From: DATGZX01 sp035296965
Lineage (GTDB): Bacteria; Planctomycetota; Planctomycetia; Gemmatales; Gemmataceae
Length of the DNA: 46,388 bases
Direction of reading: 5' to 3'
Assembly (NCBI GenBank): GCA_035296965.1
Contig: DATGZX010000245.1
Span: 1-46,388 of the forward strand
Positions 17,801-25,198 of the stretch are shown in pieces. The position numbers were made by a program, and so were the translations under genes. The notes beneath the pieces are model-generated. The model searched no databases, was not told the origin of the DNA, and saw nothing but the letters and a program-made list of their open reading frames with translations. Each line of letters starts with the position of its first letter. Position 1 is the first letter of the stretch.

Positions 17801-20488
17801 TGTCGACAGGGTCAGCTTCAGGTTTGATGGCGGGACGTTGTCGACCTGGACGCTGGTGGTCGCCGTGGTGCTGCCGCCGTAATTGTCGGTAACCGTGACC
17901 TGAATCGAATAGCTTCCTGTTGGCTGTCCGGGAGGGCTTTCGAGGTACTGATGGCTGACCCCACTGAAGCTGACAACGCCCGCGGTAAGTTGGACCGTGC
18001 TGCTGTTGCCGTCGCCCCAGTTAATGACCACGGTGTGCGTGTCCAGCGGACCCGGATCCGTGAAGGTTCCACTGAGACTCGTGGAGCTATTCTCGTTGAT
18101 GATCGGAGCCGAGAGGCTCAATTTGAGGTTGGCCGGGGCGACATTGCTCACCACCACATTGAGCGTGGCGTTCGTCGAGGCCTGGCTGCCATCCGACACG
18201 ACCGTGGCAGTGGCCGTCACCGCAAGGGTGAACGTGGCGGGCGCCGGGCTTAGCAGCGTCAATCCCTGCAATTGGGCCTGAGTCAACTCCCATACGCCGC
18301 CCCCCTCGTTGATCCCTGCCGAGAGCGTCACTCCGGTGGGTACGCTGGAGATCTGTACCGACACGGTTTCTTGCACATTCGTATCGCTTGGCGATGCGGA
18401 TATCGAGAGCGGCGTAGGCGAGTCCTCCAATCCCGACGCGGGCGCGACCGTCAGTATGGGCGGGTCGGCAACGGCGTTGACCGTGAGAGAGACTGTGGCC
18501 ACGTTGGAATCCGAGCCGCCGTTCGTGGCCATGTAGGTGAAGCTATCCGCACCAACGTACTGGGGAGAGGGTGTGTACGTGAAGGAACCGTCGCTGTTGA
18601 ATTTCAGCGTGCCATGACTAGCGGAACTGACCAAGACGGCCGAAAGCGGAGCGCCTGGCGCGGCGCCGGAGTCGTTGGCTAACACGCCGGGCGCTTGCAC
18701 CGTCAGCGTTTGGTTTTCATTGAGGCTGTAGGCATCATTGACGGCAGTGAGCGCTTCGAAATTACCAAAGTTGTTGCCTGTTGCCGTCGACCGAAAACCG
18801 AGCGCCACGCCGTAGGCGCCCCCGTTGGCGGTACTGATCACCATCGCCTTGCCGGTGCCGACCAGCGGATTGGTGCTGCTGTTTTCTGAGACCAGAAGCC
18901 GGTCGCTGGCCCCCATCAGCGTATACTCGATGCCAACGCTGGCGTCGGCCCCGTTGTCGACCAGCGGGTTGCCGGAGGTCAGGCTGGGGTAGTCGAATTC
19001 GATGTTCGCCGGATCTGCACCCGTGTTCAGCTGCAAGATGGCCTGGAAAGTAAGCGTGTTCGGAGAGTTGACATTATTCCACTCGAGGATCAACTCCGTG
19101 GGCGTCCCGGCCGCGTTATCCACGAACTTGCCCAGAACCATGGGGAAGCTGCTGTAGTTGTACCAATCAAACCAATACGGTGCGATCGCGGGCTCCGTTG
19201 GAAAGGTCGTCAGATCACCGTTAGCAAGGCCGATGTCGGAGACGCCCATGGTGATCAGGCCGTTCGAGCTGACATAGAGCGAGGTCGGGCCGGTGTAGCT
19301 CGTGCCGTAGAGATTGAACGTGCTGCTGCCCAAGTCCACGGGCACCGACACGTCAGCGCCCTGTGGCGCGATGGTGAAAACTCCCGGCTGGTTCGGCTGC
19401 AAGTTGATGTTCTGAATGGTGGTTGCCGAGGCGCCATAACCGAATCCATCCGGGCCGACTGCCGGAGTCGTGAACGACCCGCTTGGCAGAGTGCGACTGA
19501 ACCCCTGGGGTGTTACCTCTTCGACGAGGTAGCTCCCCGCCGTCAGGTCGGTGAATGAATAGTTGCCGTTGCTGTCGGTGACCGTGGACGGATCACCCGG
19601 GTCGAGGTGGCCGTCGCGATTCAGATCCAGATAGACGGTCACGCCCGCCATTCCCGGCTCGCCTGGGTTTTGGACGCCATTGTTATTGAGATCGTCGAAC
19701 ACCTGTCCGCTGATCGTGCTGCCGAAAGGCGGCGCCGTGAACTGGATCGCCTGGCCGGAGGCAATGTAGGGGCTGGCCGCATTTTCGGAGATCAATATCC
19801 GGTCGGCTCCCTGGGTGCCGCCGGCTTTGATGCCGGTCGTTACGATAGGCGATGTCGTGGCGTTCAGCGTGGAGTAGTTGAAGGTGATCGAGGAGGTATT
19901 GAACCCCGTGTTCAATTGTAAGATTGCCTCAAAAGTGATGGGCGGCGAATAGTAGTCCCTCCAGGCACCCACCTGGTTCCATTCGATGACGAGTTGATTG
20001 TCGACCCCGCTGCCGTTGAGTTGCTGGAATTGGCCCATGATCTCGGGGGCATTGCCGGGCAGTTTGTTGTTGAACAGGTCCGTCCACAGCGGCGCGATCG
20101 TCGGCAACGCCGGACCGGCTGTCAGGTCGGTATTCTGATAGGCAAGATCCCCTGCCCCAAGAGTAATCAGGCCCTTGGAGCTGACGAACAGCGAGTTTGC
20201 GCCCGTATAGGTTTGGCCGTAGAAGTTGAACTTGTCGCTGCCCAGGTTCACGGCCGCATAGGCGTCATCAGCGCCTTGCAAGATCGTGAAGACGCCGGGT
20301 TGGCCCGGCTGCAGGTTGATGTTCTGAAAATTTGCGGTGTAGGCAGAGTAGCCGTAGCCGTCGGGCCCGCCGATGAGGTTGCCACCGCTCAGTAGACGCC
20401 GGTCTTCCAGCGCCTCTAGTTGGAGATGACCTTTCATCCAGGCCGAATTGAACTTCTTGCGGACGGGTCCCGCTTGAATGATACGCAT
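14861..20488 (-). CDS. Giant adhesin-like surface protein with PKD-like and RTX-like repeats
   Basis: The 1875-residue protein opens with a basic segment and LEALEDRRLLSG (residues 24-35), the N-terminal signature of many planctomycete exported giants. Two related globular domains of about 200 residues follow, both with an NLQPxQPGVFTI start and an AILQLNTG segment (nidogen-like). Between them is an SdrD-B-like unit (GQVFDDLNNNGVQNPGEPG). A cadherin/VCBS-like module (LNENQTLTVQAPGVLANDSG) comes next. About seven 102-residue PKD-like repeats follow, each with INWGDGG and a HQY segment. Gly/Asp-rich RTX-like repeats (GGGNDILVGGSGNDML) then appear, and the tail is rich in His and Cys. It is probably calcium-binding, exported and involved in attachment or the cell envelope. 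ATG 20488 follows a purine-rich stretch, and a family 2 element lies directly upstream. Domain calls are pattern-based; the surface role is inferred. Confidence 0.85.
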   Translation of the reverse strand: MRIIQAGPVRKKFNSAWMKGHLQLEALEDRRLLSGGNLIGGPDGYGYSAYTANFQNINLQPGQPGVFTILQGADDAYAAVNLGSDKFNFYGQTYTGANSLFVSSKGLITLGAGDLAYQNTDLTAGPALPTIAPLWTDLFNNKLPGNAPEIMGQFQQLNGSGVDNQLVIEWNQVGAWRDYYSPPITFEAILQLNTGFNTSSITFNYSTLNATTSPIVTTGIKAGGTQGADRILISENAASPYIASGQAIQFTAPPFGSTISGQVFDDLNNNGVQNPGEPGMAGVTVYLDLNRDGHLDPGDPSTVTDSNGNYSFTDLTAGSYLVEEVTPQGFSRTLPSGSFTTPAVGPDGFGYGASATTIQNINLQPNQPGVFTIAPQGADVSVPVDLGSSTFNLYGTSYTGPTSLYVSSNGLITMGVSDIGLANGDLTTFPTEPAIAPYWFDWYNYSSFPMVLGKFVDNAAGTPTELILEWNNVNSPNTLTFQAILQLNTGADPANIEFDYPSLTSGNPLVDNGADASVGIEYTLMGASDRLLVSENSSTNPLVGTGKAMVISTANGGAYGVALGFRSTATGNNFGNFEALTAVNDAYSLNENQTLTVQAPGVLANDSGAAPGAPLSAVLVSSASHGTLKFNSDGSFTYTPSPQYVGADSFTYMATNGGSDSNVATVSLTVNAVADPPILTVAPASGLEDSPTPLSISASPSDTNVQETVSVQISSVPTGVTLSAGINEGGGVWELTQAQLQGLTLLSPAPATFTLAVTATATVVSDGSQASTNATLNVVVSNVAPANLKLSLSAPIINENSSTSLSGTFTDPGPLDTHTVVINWGDGNSSTVQLTAGVVSFSGVSHQYLESPPGQPTGSYSIQVTVTDNYGGSTTATTSVQVDNVPPSNLKLTLSTTTINEGSSTSLSGTFVDPGTLDTNTVAINWGDGGTSTVNLAAGVLTFSGVTHQYVTTPGAAASGSYTISVTVTDQDGASTSANTSVTVNSVAPSNLQLALSASTINEGSSTNLSGSFADPATHDTRTVAINWGDGGTSTVNLAAGVLTFSGVSHQYVTTPGAAASGSYTISVIVTDQDGGSTIANTSVTVNSVAPSNLQLALSASTINEGSSTSLSGSFADPAVLDTRTVAINWGDGGTSTVNLAAGVLTFSGVTHQYVTTPGAAASGSYTVSVTVTDQDGGSTSANTSVTVNSVAPSNLQLALSASTINEGSSTSLSGSFADPATLDTRTVAINWGDGGTSTVNLAAGVTTFSGISHQYLDNPPGAPTGSFTISVTVTDQDGGSTNAQISVQVNNVPPSNLSLTLSATSINVGSSTSLGGSFVDPGTLDTHTVAINWGDGGTSTVNLAAGVLTFSGVTHQYVTTPGAAASGSYTISVTVTDKDGGSTSAQISEQVNNVPPSNLSLTLSPTSINVGSSTSLGGTFVDPDTLDTHTVAIKWGDGGTSTVSLAAGVLTFSGVTHQYLATPGGAASGSYTISVTVTDNDQASVSGSISVQVTGSAVQVGISDPAGAVRGQDLTFQLSATDSSASNQAGTFTYVIHWSADSVQTVTGPSSLTVDHIFTQTGTYNVSVTATDQSGATSAPVAESVAISAIALEADPLYQGKMALVVGGSTGNDQIFFTPACKRGQIEVTMDGKDLGSYAPTSRIIAFGQAGNDIIEVSSRITMPAWLYAGSGNALLVAGGGNDILVGGSGNDMLVAGHGRDILIGGTGNNVLVGRGRGDLLVGGSTVYDHSQVALFAIQQEWTSSHSYETRIANLSGTGKGKSFAERLNGNYFLTVTGQAPTVIPDKNCEVILARPCVDWNVTWAQVGDKHSHHNHHGHFCGDQDGRWYAALNCTILRDLGDCHDSQQDLTGLWNKLASDSFDHWLDDLQPCHH
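16010..18150 (-). repeat. Seven tandem 306-base repeats inside the adhesin gene
   Basis: The unit is 306 bases (102 codons). For example, a GGTGACATATTGGTGCG-like string recurs at about 16409, 17021, 17327 and 17633, and a diverged form at 16715. Central units are nearly identical, while the outer ones are more diverged, as expected for recent internal expansion. The repeat should vary in number between strains. Confidence 0.85.
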
Positions 20489-20508
20489 CTCGACGCCCCT
20501 CTCTTCCC

Positions 20509-20610
20509 AAATGACCGTGCGGGATTCGGCACTTGGTCAGGTTTCCAACCTGACCGGACAGATTGGGAAATCTGTCCTACGCCGCTGCCGAATCAAGCCC
20601 GGTGATATAG
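20509..20610 (-). repeat. Three-way-junction palindromic element, family 2, copy 2
   Basis: It starts with AAATGACCGTGC and ends with GGTGATATAG, the inverse orientation of copy 1. Both inner hairpins are present (GGTCAGGTT/AACCTGACC and GGACAGATT/AAATCTGTCC). It begins 21 bases before the adhesin ATG on the opposite strand sense, so it would be in the adhesin promoter or leader. Confidence 0.85.
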
Positions 20611-21165
20611 CCTCTATATCCAGCAGCGCACTGGCAGAGTCCGTGGACTCGTGCCCATTTCGCGCCGCTTGCTTAGCGACAACGTCCCGGATAAACGCCT
20701 GCGGACGCACCGCACACGCTGGTTGTGTCGAACGAATTGATCGGGACTGTGAAGTTAGATCGGACCTTCACCAAGGGACGGGACCTTGAGATGGTGCGCA
20801 CAAAAGGGGCAGCGGTGATTACGCCACCGGATGTGCTTCTTCCTTGATGCGCGCCACGCGGAGAAGGACCACTCTGTTCTCCAAACCATTCAACGACATC
20901 GACTTGACGGGATTACCTCTGCTCTCTTTTCTTCCGCAAGGATCAATAGGGGGGGCCAACGCCGCCGGGGATAGGGAGAAGAGAAATCGAAAATGGGAAC
21001 CGGGGAACTGCTTCAGCGGGGAGATGGGATTTCCGCCATTTAGACCGTAGCATTCGCTCGAGGCAAAGACAAACAATTCTACGGAAAATGACGGTAATAA
21101 CGCGCAGGGTTCTTGCCCGACTAAAACATTCGTGCGATATCCAGGGCAAGAGCGCTTGCCGGCCC
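20611..21165. other. Intergenic region without supported gene
   Basis: A minus-strand frame covers 20819-21313, but it has no ribosome binding site, an odd composition and no recognisable domain. No palindrome or RNA gene was seen in this stretch. Confidence 0.5.
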
Positions 21166-21405
21166 CTAAATCCCATCTCCATCGACCATTTTCAACGATA
21201 GAACTTCTTGTGGCGTAACTGGATCGTTTGCATAGACACTCGCCAACGTGGCGTTCGCCATGTATCGGGCCGTAAGGTCGCGGATTTCCAGGAGCACGCG
21301 GCGGAAACGGCATACAGCCGACTGGCTGCAGATTTCGGGACGCCTGACCGAGACGCAGCCGATGGGGGCCAAAAAGCCGTCAAAGAGGGGTACGACCTGG
21401 CCCAT
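21166..21405 (-). CDS. Small unknown protein, tentative
   Basis: From ATG 21405, preceded by GGAGAGGA at a good distance, this frame encodes 79 residues beginning MGQVVPLFDGFLAPIG. The C-terminal part (RYMANATLASVYANDPVTPQEV) looks like a soluble helix-rich segment. It has two Cys near residue 26 and 32, but no known motif that I recognise. It lies 148 bases downstream of the HEPN operon's last stop, on the same strand, and could be either separate or co-transcribed. I do not know its function. The ribosome binding site is the main support. Confidence 0.35.
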   Translation of the reverse strand: MGQVVPLFDGFLAPIGCVSVRRPEICSQSAVCRFRRVLLEIRDLTARYMANATLASVYANDPVTPQEVLSLKMVDGDGI

Positions 21406-21552
21406 GGTAATCCTCTCCCGACTCTGCGCCAGGTAGTATAGCCGCCCTTCCGCCCCGGACTGCTTATTGGAATAGGCCGCGCAAAATGCCAAGTAGCGAG
21501 AAGCAACCAAGCGAAGCGTGATTAGATAAGAGACTTGATCATCGGAAATGGT

Positions 21553-22005
21553 TCACGTTTTGTTCTTTAACCCGTTTCCGGGGTGAGCCTGGACCCATTG
21601 CTTCAGATGCTGCTTTAGAGCATCGAAATCTGCCGTATCGAGGTTTTCGATGGCTTCTGTGGCTTGTTTAACGCACGCGATGGCCGTCCTTTCCGATCCG
21701 ATAGTTTTATCCTTCATATCGTAATCAGCAGACCATCGCTGCTGCTGAAGTGATTTGAGATCATGGCCCACGGCTTTAGCTATTTCGTCGTTGCAAAACA
21801 TCAGAACTTGCTTAGCGAGATCGTGCCCTTTATATCTCTGGAGTATCTCGATTTCGGCGCGATCCAAAACTTCACAAACAACGTTATACAGAGCATAGTA
21901 TGACCGACTGATCGCTGTTCGGTATCCGAGCGCAGTTGCAGGAATTTTTGCCCCTGGAGTTATAAAAAGGCGTGCAACTGCTAGGAAGTCTCTCGGATCA
22001 TCCAT
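21553..22005 (-). CDS. HEPN-domain protein, last gene of a three-gene operon
   Basis: The 150-residue protein carries the HEPN core pattern. Helix 2 reads ALGYRTAISRSYYALYNVVCEVL (residues 25-47), matching the S[R/K]xYYAxx hallmark. The following RYKGHD resembles the Arg-His region used by HEPN ribonucleases, though the exact RX4-6H spacing is not met. HEPN proteins act as RNases or nucleic-acid-associated partners in toxin-antitoxin, abortive infection and stress systems. The start ATG 22005 lies 15 bases after the stop of the preceding gene and lacks a clear ribosome binding site, which fits translational coupling. The C-terminus is highly charged and ends in GLKNKT. I am confident of the HEPN fold; its activity is inferred and may be structural only. 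Confidence 0.7.
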   Translation of the reverse strand: MDDPRDFLAVARLFITPGAKIPATALGYRTAISRSYYALYNVVCEVLDRAEIEILQRYKGHDLAKQVLMFCNDEIAKAVGHDLKSLQQQRWSADYDMKDKTIGSERTAIACVKQATEAIENLDTADFDALKQHLKQWVQAHPGNGLKNKT

Positions 22006-22020
22006 CGGGCGCCGCGTTCA

Positions 22021-22515
22021 TTAAAGACGGTAAGTTAAAGAGACTTGGCTGAGCGCCTCCGCGTCTATAGAGGAACGCCAGGCCTTCATGCAGGCTCGGT
22101 ATTCACGAAGGAATTCATCCGGATGCGTGGTACAGGTTACTTGGACTGCTAGAGAAGTCTCTCCGGAGTCAGGATCTGTTTGCAATTGTATTTCTAGGGC
22201 CTTTAGCGACGAGAAGGCTTTTTTCACGATGTCCACAGCAGCTTCTGCCTGTGGGACGATATTGCTCCGCTTACAAAATTCCTCTGCCTCCGGCGCCCAT
22301 TCCACTAGAGAATTACTTGGCAAGTTTCCGGCCGGAGAATCGACGTATATTCCTTCATGCGCAAATGACCAGATATGAAGCGTGTCATCTTCATCGCTTC
22401 TTGGCCAATCCTCATCTGTTCGTGGTCGCCGAGTAGGCTTTGATCGCTGGCGCGCTACGCAGGTGTAGCCTTCTTCGCTTACGGGTCGTTCTTGCTCTAG
22501 TTCTAGTACGTCCAT
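22021..22515 (-). CDS. Unknown protein, middle gene of the HEPN operon
   Basis: The 164-residue acidic protein overlaps the preceding gene by one base (TGATG), a classic sign of co-translation, and has GGAGAGGGG before its ATG. The first 45 residues are polar and look disordered. The rest alternates strands and helices (DTLHIWSFAHEGIYVD, EAAVDIVKKAFSSLKALEIQLQ). There is no signal peptide or membrane segment. I do not recognise a domain. Position suggests that it works with the flanking ORF and the HEPN protein, perhaps as an antitoxin or adaptor, but no sequence feature proves this. Confidence 0.65.
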   Translation of the reverse strand: MDVLELEQERPVSEEGYTCVARQRSKPTRRPRTDEDWPRSDEDDTLHIWSFAHEGIYVDSPAGNLPSNSLVEWAPEAEEFCKRSNIVPQAEAAVDIVKKAFSSLKALEIQLQTDPDSGETSLAVQVTCTTHPDEFLREYRACMKAWRSSIDAEALSQVSLTYRL

Positions 22516-23279
22516 CAGGATGACCCCTCTCCATTCTGCTCGGCGGACTTTGCTGGTTCATGGAATACAGAAGTTGGCCAAGAAAGCTGCTTCAAATCTC
22601 GTTTGAGGACGCTACCTTTTAGTTCGGCCCTTTCGCATTCCTTTTTCAGTCCGGCAATTTCTTCAGCGTCAAGAGTGAACTGAATCACGTGGTGATCTTG
22701 CCCATCGTGGTAGTCGATTGAGAGGGTGTGCGCTATCACAGATTGCACGATTTTATCGCCAGCCTCGTTGAAAACTGGCCGAACGTCCGTAAACACTTTC
22801 ATGCTGACAAAATCGTATTGTCGAGACGCGACAACGCGAAAAGCTTTCGACGCGCCCTCCAGAGGATGGTCTGTGGACAGTTGCGAGATTGCAGCGGCGA
22901 TTTTCTTCTTAGTTCGATTCCAGTTATCGACTAGCTTCTTATCCTCTGGCGATTTCGCCAAGCGGTTTAGATTGTGGCCGATCAACTCGACCGCTGCATG
23001 AGAATCAAGTTTGAGTTTGGTTCGCGTGTAATGGATGTGCAGCAGACCGGCCAGAATGAGCCGAAGGTCTTCCTGCTGCATCCCTACTGGTTCAGAAATC
23101 GCTTCGGCGACTGCTTTTATACCGACCAACGGGCCGATACGGGCTGATGCGGACATGATGTCGCTTAGCCGATCCGCTTCCGACGTGATGGCAGTTAGTT
23201 CCTCGAAATCTCTCCCGTTTAGGTTCAGCCGCCCAAGGTCTGATGGCACCAGACTTCTCCTACCACGACCGCTAGACAT
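22515..23279 (-). CDS. Unknown protein, first gene of the HEPN operon
   Basis: The protein has 254 residues from ATG 23279; a GTG at 23294 would add five. It seems cytosolic: a basic N-terminus (SSGRGRRSLVPSDLGRL), then helical parts (ADRLSDIMSASARIG; KKKIAAAISQLSTDH). A later strand-rich part contains DYHDGQDHHVIQFTLDAEEIAGL. I do not recognise any family. It is the first gene in an operon with the 164-residue protein and the HEPN protein. The one-base overlap at 22515 suggests that the two upstream proteins are made in step. A possible promoter lies 38 bases upstream of the ATG and a perfect palindrome just beyond it. Confidence 0.65.
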   Translation of the reverse strand: MSSGRGRRSLVPSDLGRLNLNGRDFEELTAITSEADRLSDIMSASARIGPLVGIKAVAEAISEPVGMQQEDLRLILAGLLHIHYTRTKLKLDSHAAVELIGHNLNRLAKSPEDKKLVDNWNRTKKKIAAAISQLSTDHPLEGASKAFRVVASRQYDFVSMKVFTDVRPVFNEAGDKIVQSVIAHTLSIDYHDGQDHHVIQFTLDAEEIAGLKKECERAELKGSVLKRDLKQLSWPTSVFHEPAKSAEQNGEGSS

Positions 23280-23316
23280 GATGGAGCCAGGCACCAGCTA
23301 ACTAGCCATTACTACC

Positions 23317-23346
23317 AGTATACGCGATTTCACCCTTGGCGCGCAA
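23317..23346 (-). promoter_or_regulatory. Candidate promoter of the HEPN operon
   Basis: Read on the minus strand: TTGCGC, an 18-base spacer, then TATACT (complement of 23317-23322), ending 38 bases before ATG 23279. Only three of six -35 bases match consensus, so this is weak support. Confidence 0.3.
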
Positions 23347-23357
23347 TCTGCCCACTT

Positions 23358-23395
23358 GCTCGCGGTGAGAGCGCGGTTGCGCTCTCACCGCGAGC
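23358..23395. repeat. Perfect 17-base-pair palindrome
   Basis: GCTCGCGGTGAGAGCGC (23358-23374), loop GGTT, and its exact complement at 23379-23395. No U-run follows on either strand, so it is not a normal terminator. It sits directly upstream of the candidate HEPN-operon promoter and could be an operator or RNA hairpin. Confidence 0.8.
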
Positions 23396-23572
23396 GTAAC
23401 CATGCAGAACAGCCTGTGCAACCCAAATCTTTTGAAACTTCGGTATTTCGACCGTCGCCACTTGTAAGATAGTCTGACTATGTTAGCAATAACTAACTTG
23501 CTGCTGCCAAGCGGGTTTTGTTTCACGTGCGTCGGTTTGGGAGCAACGCGCGGTTAAAGAGCAAAGCCAGTC

Positions 23573-23713
23573 ATGCTCTTTCTCGTGCTCCTGCTCTTAA
23601 CCCTCTTCCAAATCTTACTCGTCATCTTAATTCTTTCTCTAATGCGCGGGCCGCTGGTCCACCCGTCAGCCGAAGATCGACAGAGGACTAGTCCTTCCGC
23701 GTTTTGGCAATAA
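23573..23713 (+). CDS. Tentative 46-residue single-span membrane peptide
   Basis: ATG 23573 opens a 46-codon frame, with the first 24 residues almost wholly Leu/Val/Ile/Phe (MLFLVLLLLTLFQILLVILI, then LSLM). A basic/polar tail follows (RGPLVH...DRQRTS...FWQ). Such composition is typical of small membrane peptides. The ribosome binding site is weak (AAAGAG, somewhat far upstream). It stands alone between the divergent HEPN operon and the next small gene. A chance frame is possible; no family is recognised. Confidence 0.35.
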   Translation: MLFLVLLLLTLFQILLVILILSLMRGPLVHPSAEDRQRTSPSAFWQ

Positions 23714-23975
23714 TGACGACTATATTAGTCGACATTTATTGCACGAAGAAAAGATCGTCAAAAGCACGGCCGTAATGCCATAAGTATTTGTTCTGGTTTG
23801 TCTTGCGTAAATGTGCCTAAGAAGCGGCGGCTCCCATCTTCTTTCGGCCAATCAAAATACTCGCAAGGCAGTTTGTCTTTCCGAAGAATTCAAGCCTATA
23901 ATGCACCATGTCGATGATAATAGTGAGCATTGCTTCCTTGTTGCAAGTAGCTGCTGTTTCGCGGAGGGACGTGTC

Positions 23976-24203
23976 ATGTCGGTAAACCGGCTCCAGGGAT
24001 TCTTTGCGAGACAGGACGAGGAGTTAGCGGCTGGCCCCGCTGCGCTGCCTGAAGTGGGCGCAGCATTCGTGGTTTGTCCGCTGGCGTTTCCTCCTGGCTC
24101 CTGGCCGCAGCAGCTTTACCAGTCGGCTTTCGAACATGCGCGAGCAGCGCTGGTGCATGTGCAAGCGCGATCGAGGAGGGATAACTTGATCGTTTGGAAT
24201 TGA
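23976..24203 (+). CDS. Small planctomycete-type protein of unknown function
   Basis: From ATG 23976, with GGAGGG nine bases earlier, this frame encodes 75 residues. It starts MSVNRLQGFFARQDEELA and has PPGSWPQQLYQSAFEHARAA in the middle. Short proteins with a similar W-xxx-LYxxAFExARAA block occur repeatedly in planctomycete genomes, as far as I recall, and have no known function. The longer frame from 23811 lacks a ribosome binding site, so the short start is preferred. No signal peptide or membrane segment is present. It is convergent with the Cys/Met-rich gene. Confidence 0.55.
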   Translation: MSVNRLQGFFARQDEELAAGPAALPEVGAAFVVCPLAFPPGSWPQQLYQSAFEHARAALVHVQARSRRDNLIVWN

Positions 24204-24282
24204 AGCGCAGGCTCTAATTCTAATTCAAGCAAGCACGCGGTAGAGTGTGCGTGCCAGACTGACATCTCCTCCCTTTTTGATG

Positions 24283-24321
24283 AAGGGGTCAGATGCCCTC
24301 GCCGGGGCGCTCTGACCCCTT
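24283..24321. terminator. Hairpin between convergent genes, probable bidirectional terminator
   Basis: AAGGGGTCAGA (24283-24293) pairs exactly with TCTGACCCCTT (24311-24321). It is placed between the ends of a plus-strand gene (24203) and a minus-strand gene (24369). T-rich flanks are short (CCTTTTT before, CCTTT after), so its efficiency is uncertain. Confidence 0.6.
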
Positions 24322-24368
24322 CCTTTGCGCGCTTCTTGGCGGCCGGGCGCAATCAGGCATATGACGTC

Positions 24369-24827
24369 TCAGCAACAGCAGCACACCGGCATGTTGTTCA
24401 TCATCACGTAGCACATGCAGCCGGCGTCGCACATGGCGGACAGAGAATCGCAGCAGGCCTGGATCATCTTGCAGCATTCCTTGTCGCCGCTCGTGCAGGT
24501 GATGCACACTCCGTCCTTAGTCATCTCGCACTTGCACATTCCCATCGTCAGGTTACAGCAGCAGACCATCATGCCGTTCATCATGCAACAACAGCTGCAC
24601 ATGCCGCCCGCCATGGCCATGCAGAGATTCTGCAGCGTGCCGGCCGCCATCTTGTCGTCGCAGGAGCACATGATCTTCATGCCGCCGGTGCACTTCTCGA
24701 ACTTGATGTCGCAGCGCGGCACCATCACGCAATTCATTCCAGTTGGAGCTGCGGGCATGGCAGCGCCCATGCTGCTCATCCCCGTCGTCGGCATGCCCAT
24801 GCTCGAAGCCATCATCGTGCGCGTCAT
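24369..24827 (-). CDS. Cys/Met-rich probable metal-binding protein
   Basis: The start is firm, with AAGGAGG a few bases before ATG 24827. By my count, 28 of the 152 residues are Cys and 29 are Met. The N-terminus is Met-rich without Cys (MTRTMMASSMGMPTTGMSSM). From residue 32 onward Cys appear singly, as CxC, and as CCC runs (CSCCCMMNGMMVCCC), ending VCCCC. No signal peptide is evident. Thiolate and thioether clustering of this sort is used to bind soft metals such as Cu(I), Ag or Zn, as metallothioneins and copper-storage proteins do. Copper storage proteins are four-helix bundles, and the spacing here (CC every 7-8 residues, e.g. ECCKMIQACCDSLSAMCDAGC) fits helices lined with Cys. Metal binding is inferred. 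I do not know a named family for it. Confidence 0.8.
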   Translation of the reverse strand: MTRTMMASSMGMPTTGMSSMGAAMPAAPTGMNCVMVPRCDIKFEKCTGGMKIMCSCDDKMAAGTLQNLCMAMAGGMCSCCCMMNGMMVCCCNLTMGMCKCEMTKDGVCITCTSGDKECCKMIQACCDSLSAMCDAGCMCYVMMNNMPVCCCC

Positions 24828-25198
24828 TGTCGGACCTCCTTTTGGTCAAACGCCCCGGCCGCTGTGCCGACTCCTCGGCGCGGCCCCCGGCAATCCGTAT
24901 TTGATTTCCCTGGAGTTAAGATAACGTTCGTTTCGGAAATGACAATAACGACGGATGTGGTGTATTTTCCGGTCGAGAATATCGACCGAGCGAATCGACT
25001 TTTTGTCCCATCCTGCGGAGCAGATCTTCGCTTGTCAAAACCGAAGTGACAATTCGGCAACCAACGACTACAATTTGGCTTACGAAAAATGCCTGCTTTC
25101 GCCAGGCCGCAAAACTGGGGTGTCCACAGGGAGAGGCAAAAGCTTCCTGTAGACACGTTGGGCGGCAGCATCTACGCAGTCACATTTGAGGCTACTCA
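24828..25198. other. Intergenic region between divergent genes
   Basis: This holds promoters for the Cys/Met-rich gene and the HEPN-like pair. The frames crossing it lack ribosome binding sites. No clear metal-regulator operator or -10/-35 pair was recognised. Confidence 0.5.

Noticed and set aside
20819..21313. 164-residue minus-strand frame
   Set aside because: No ribosome binding site, no domain, and unusual composition.
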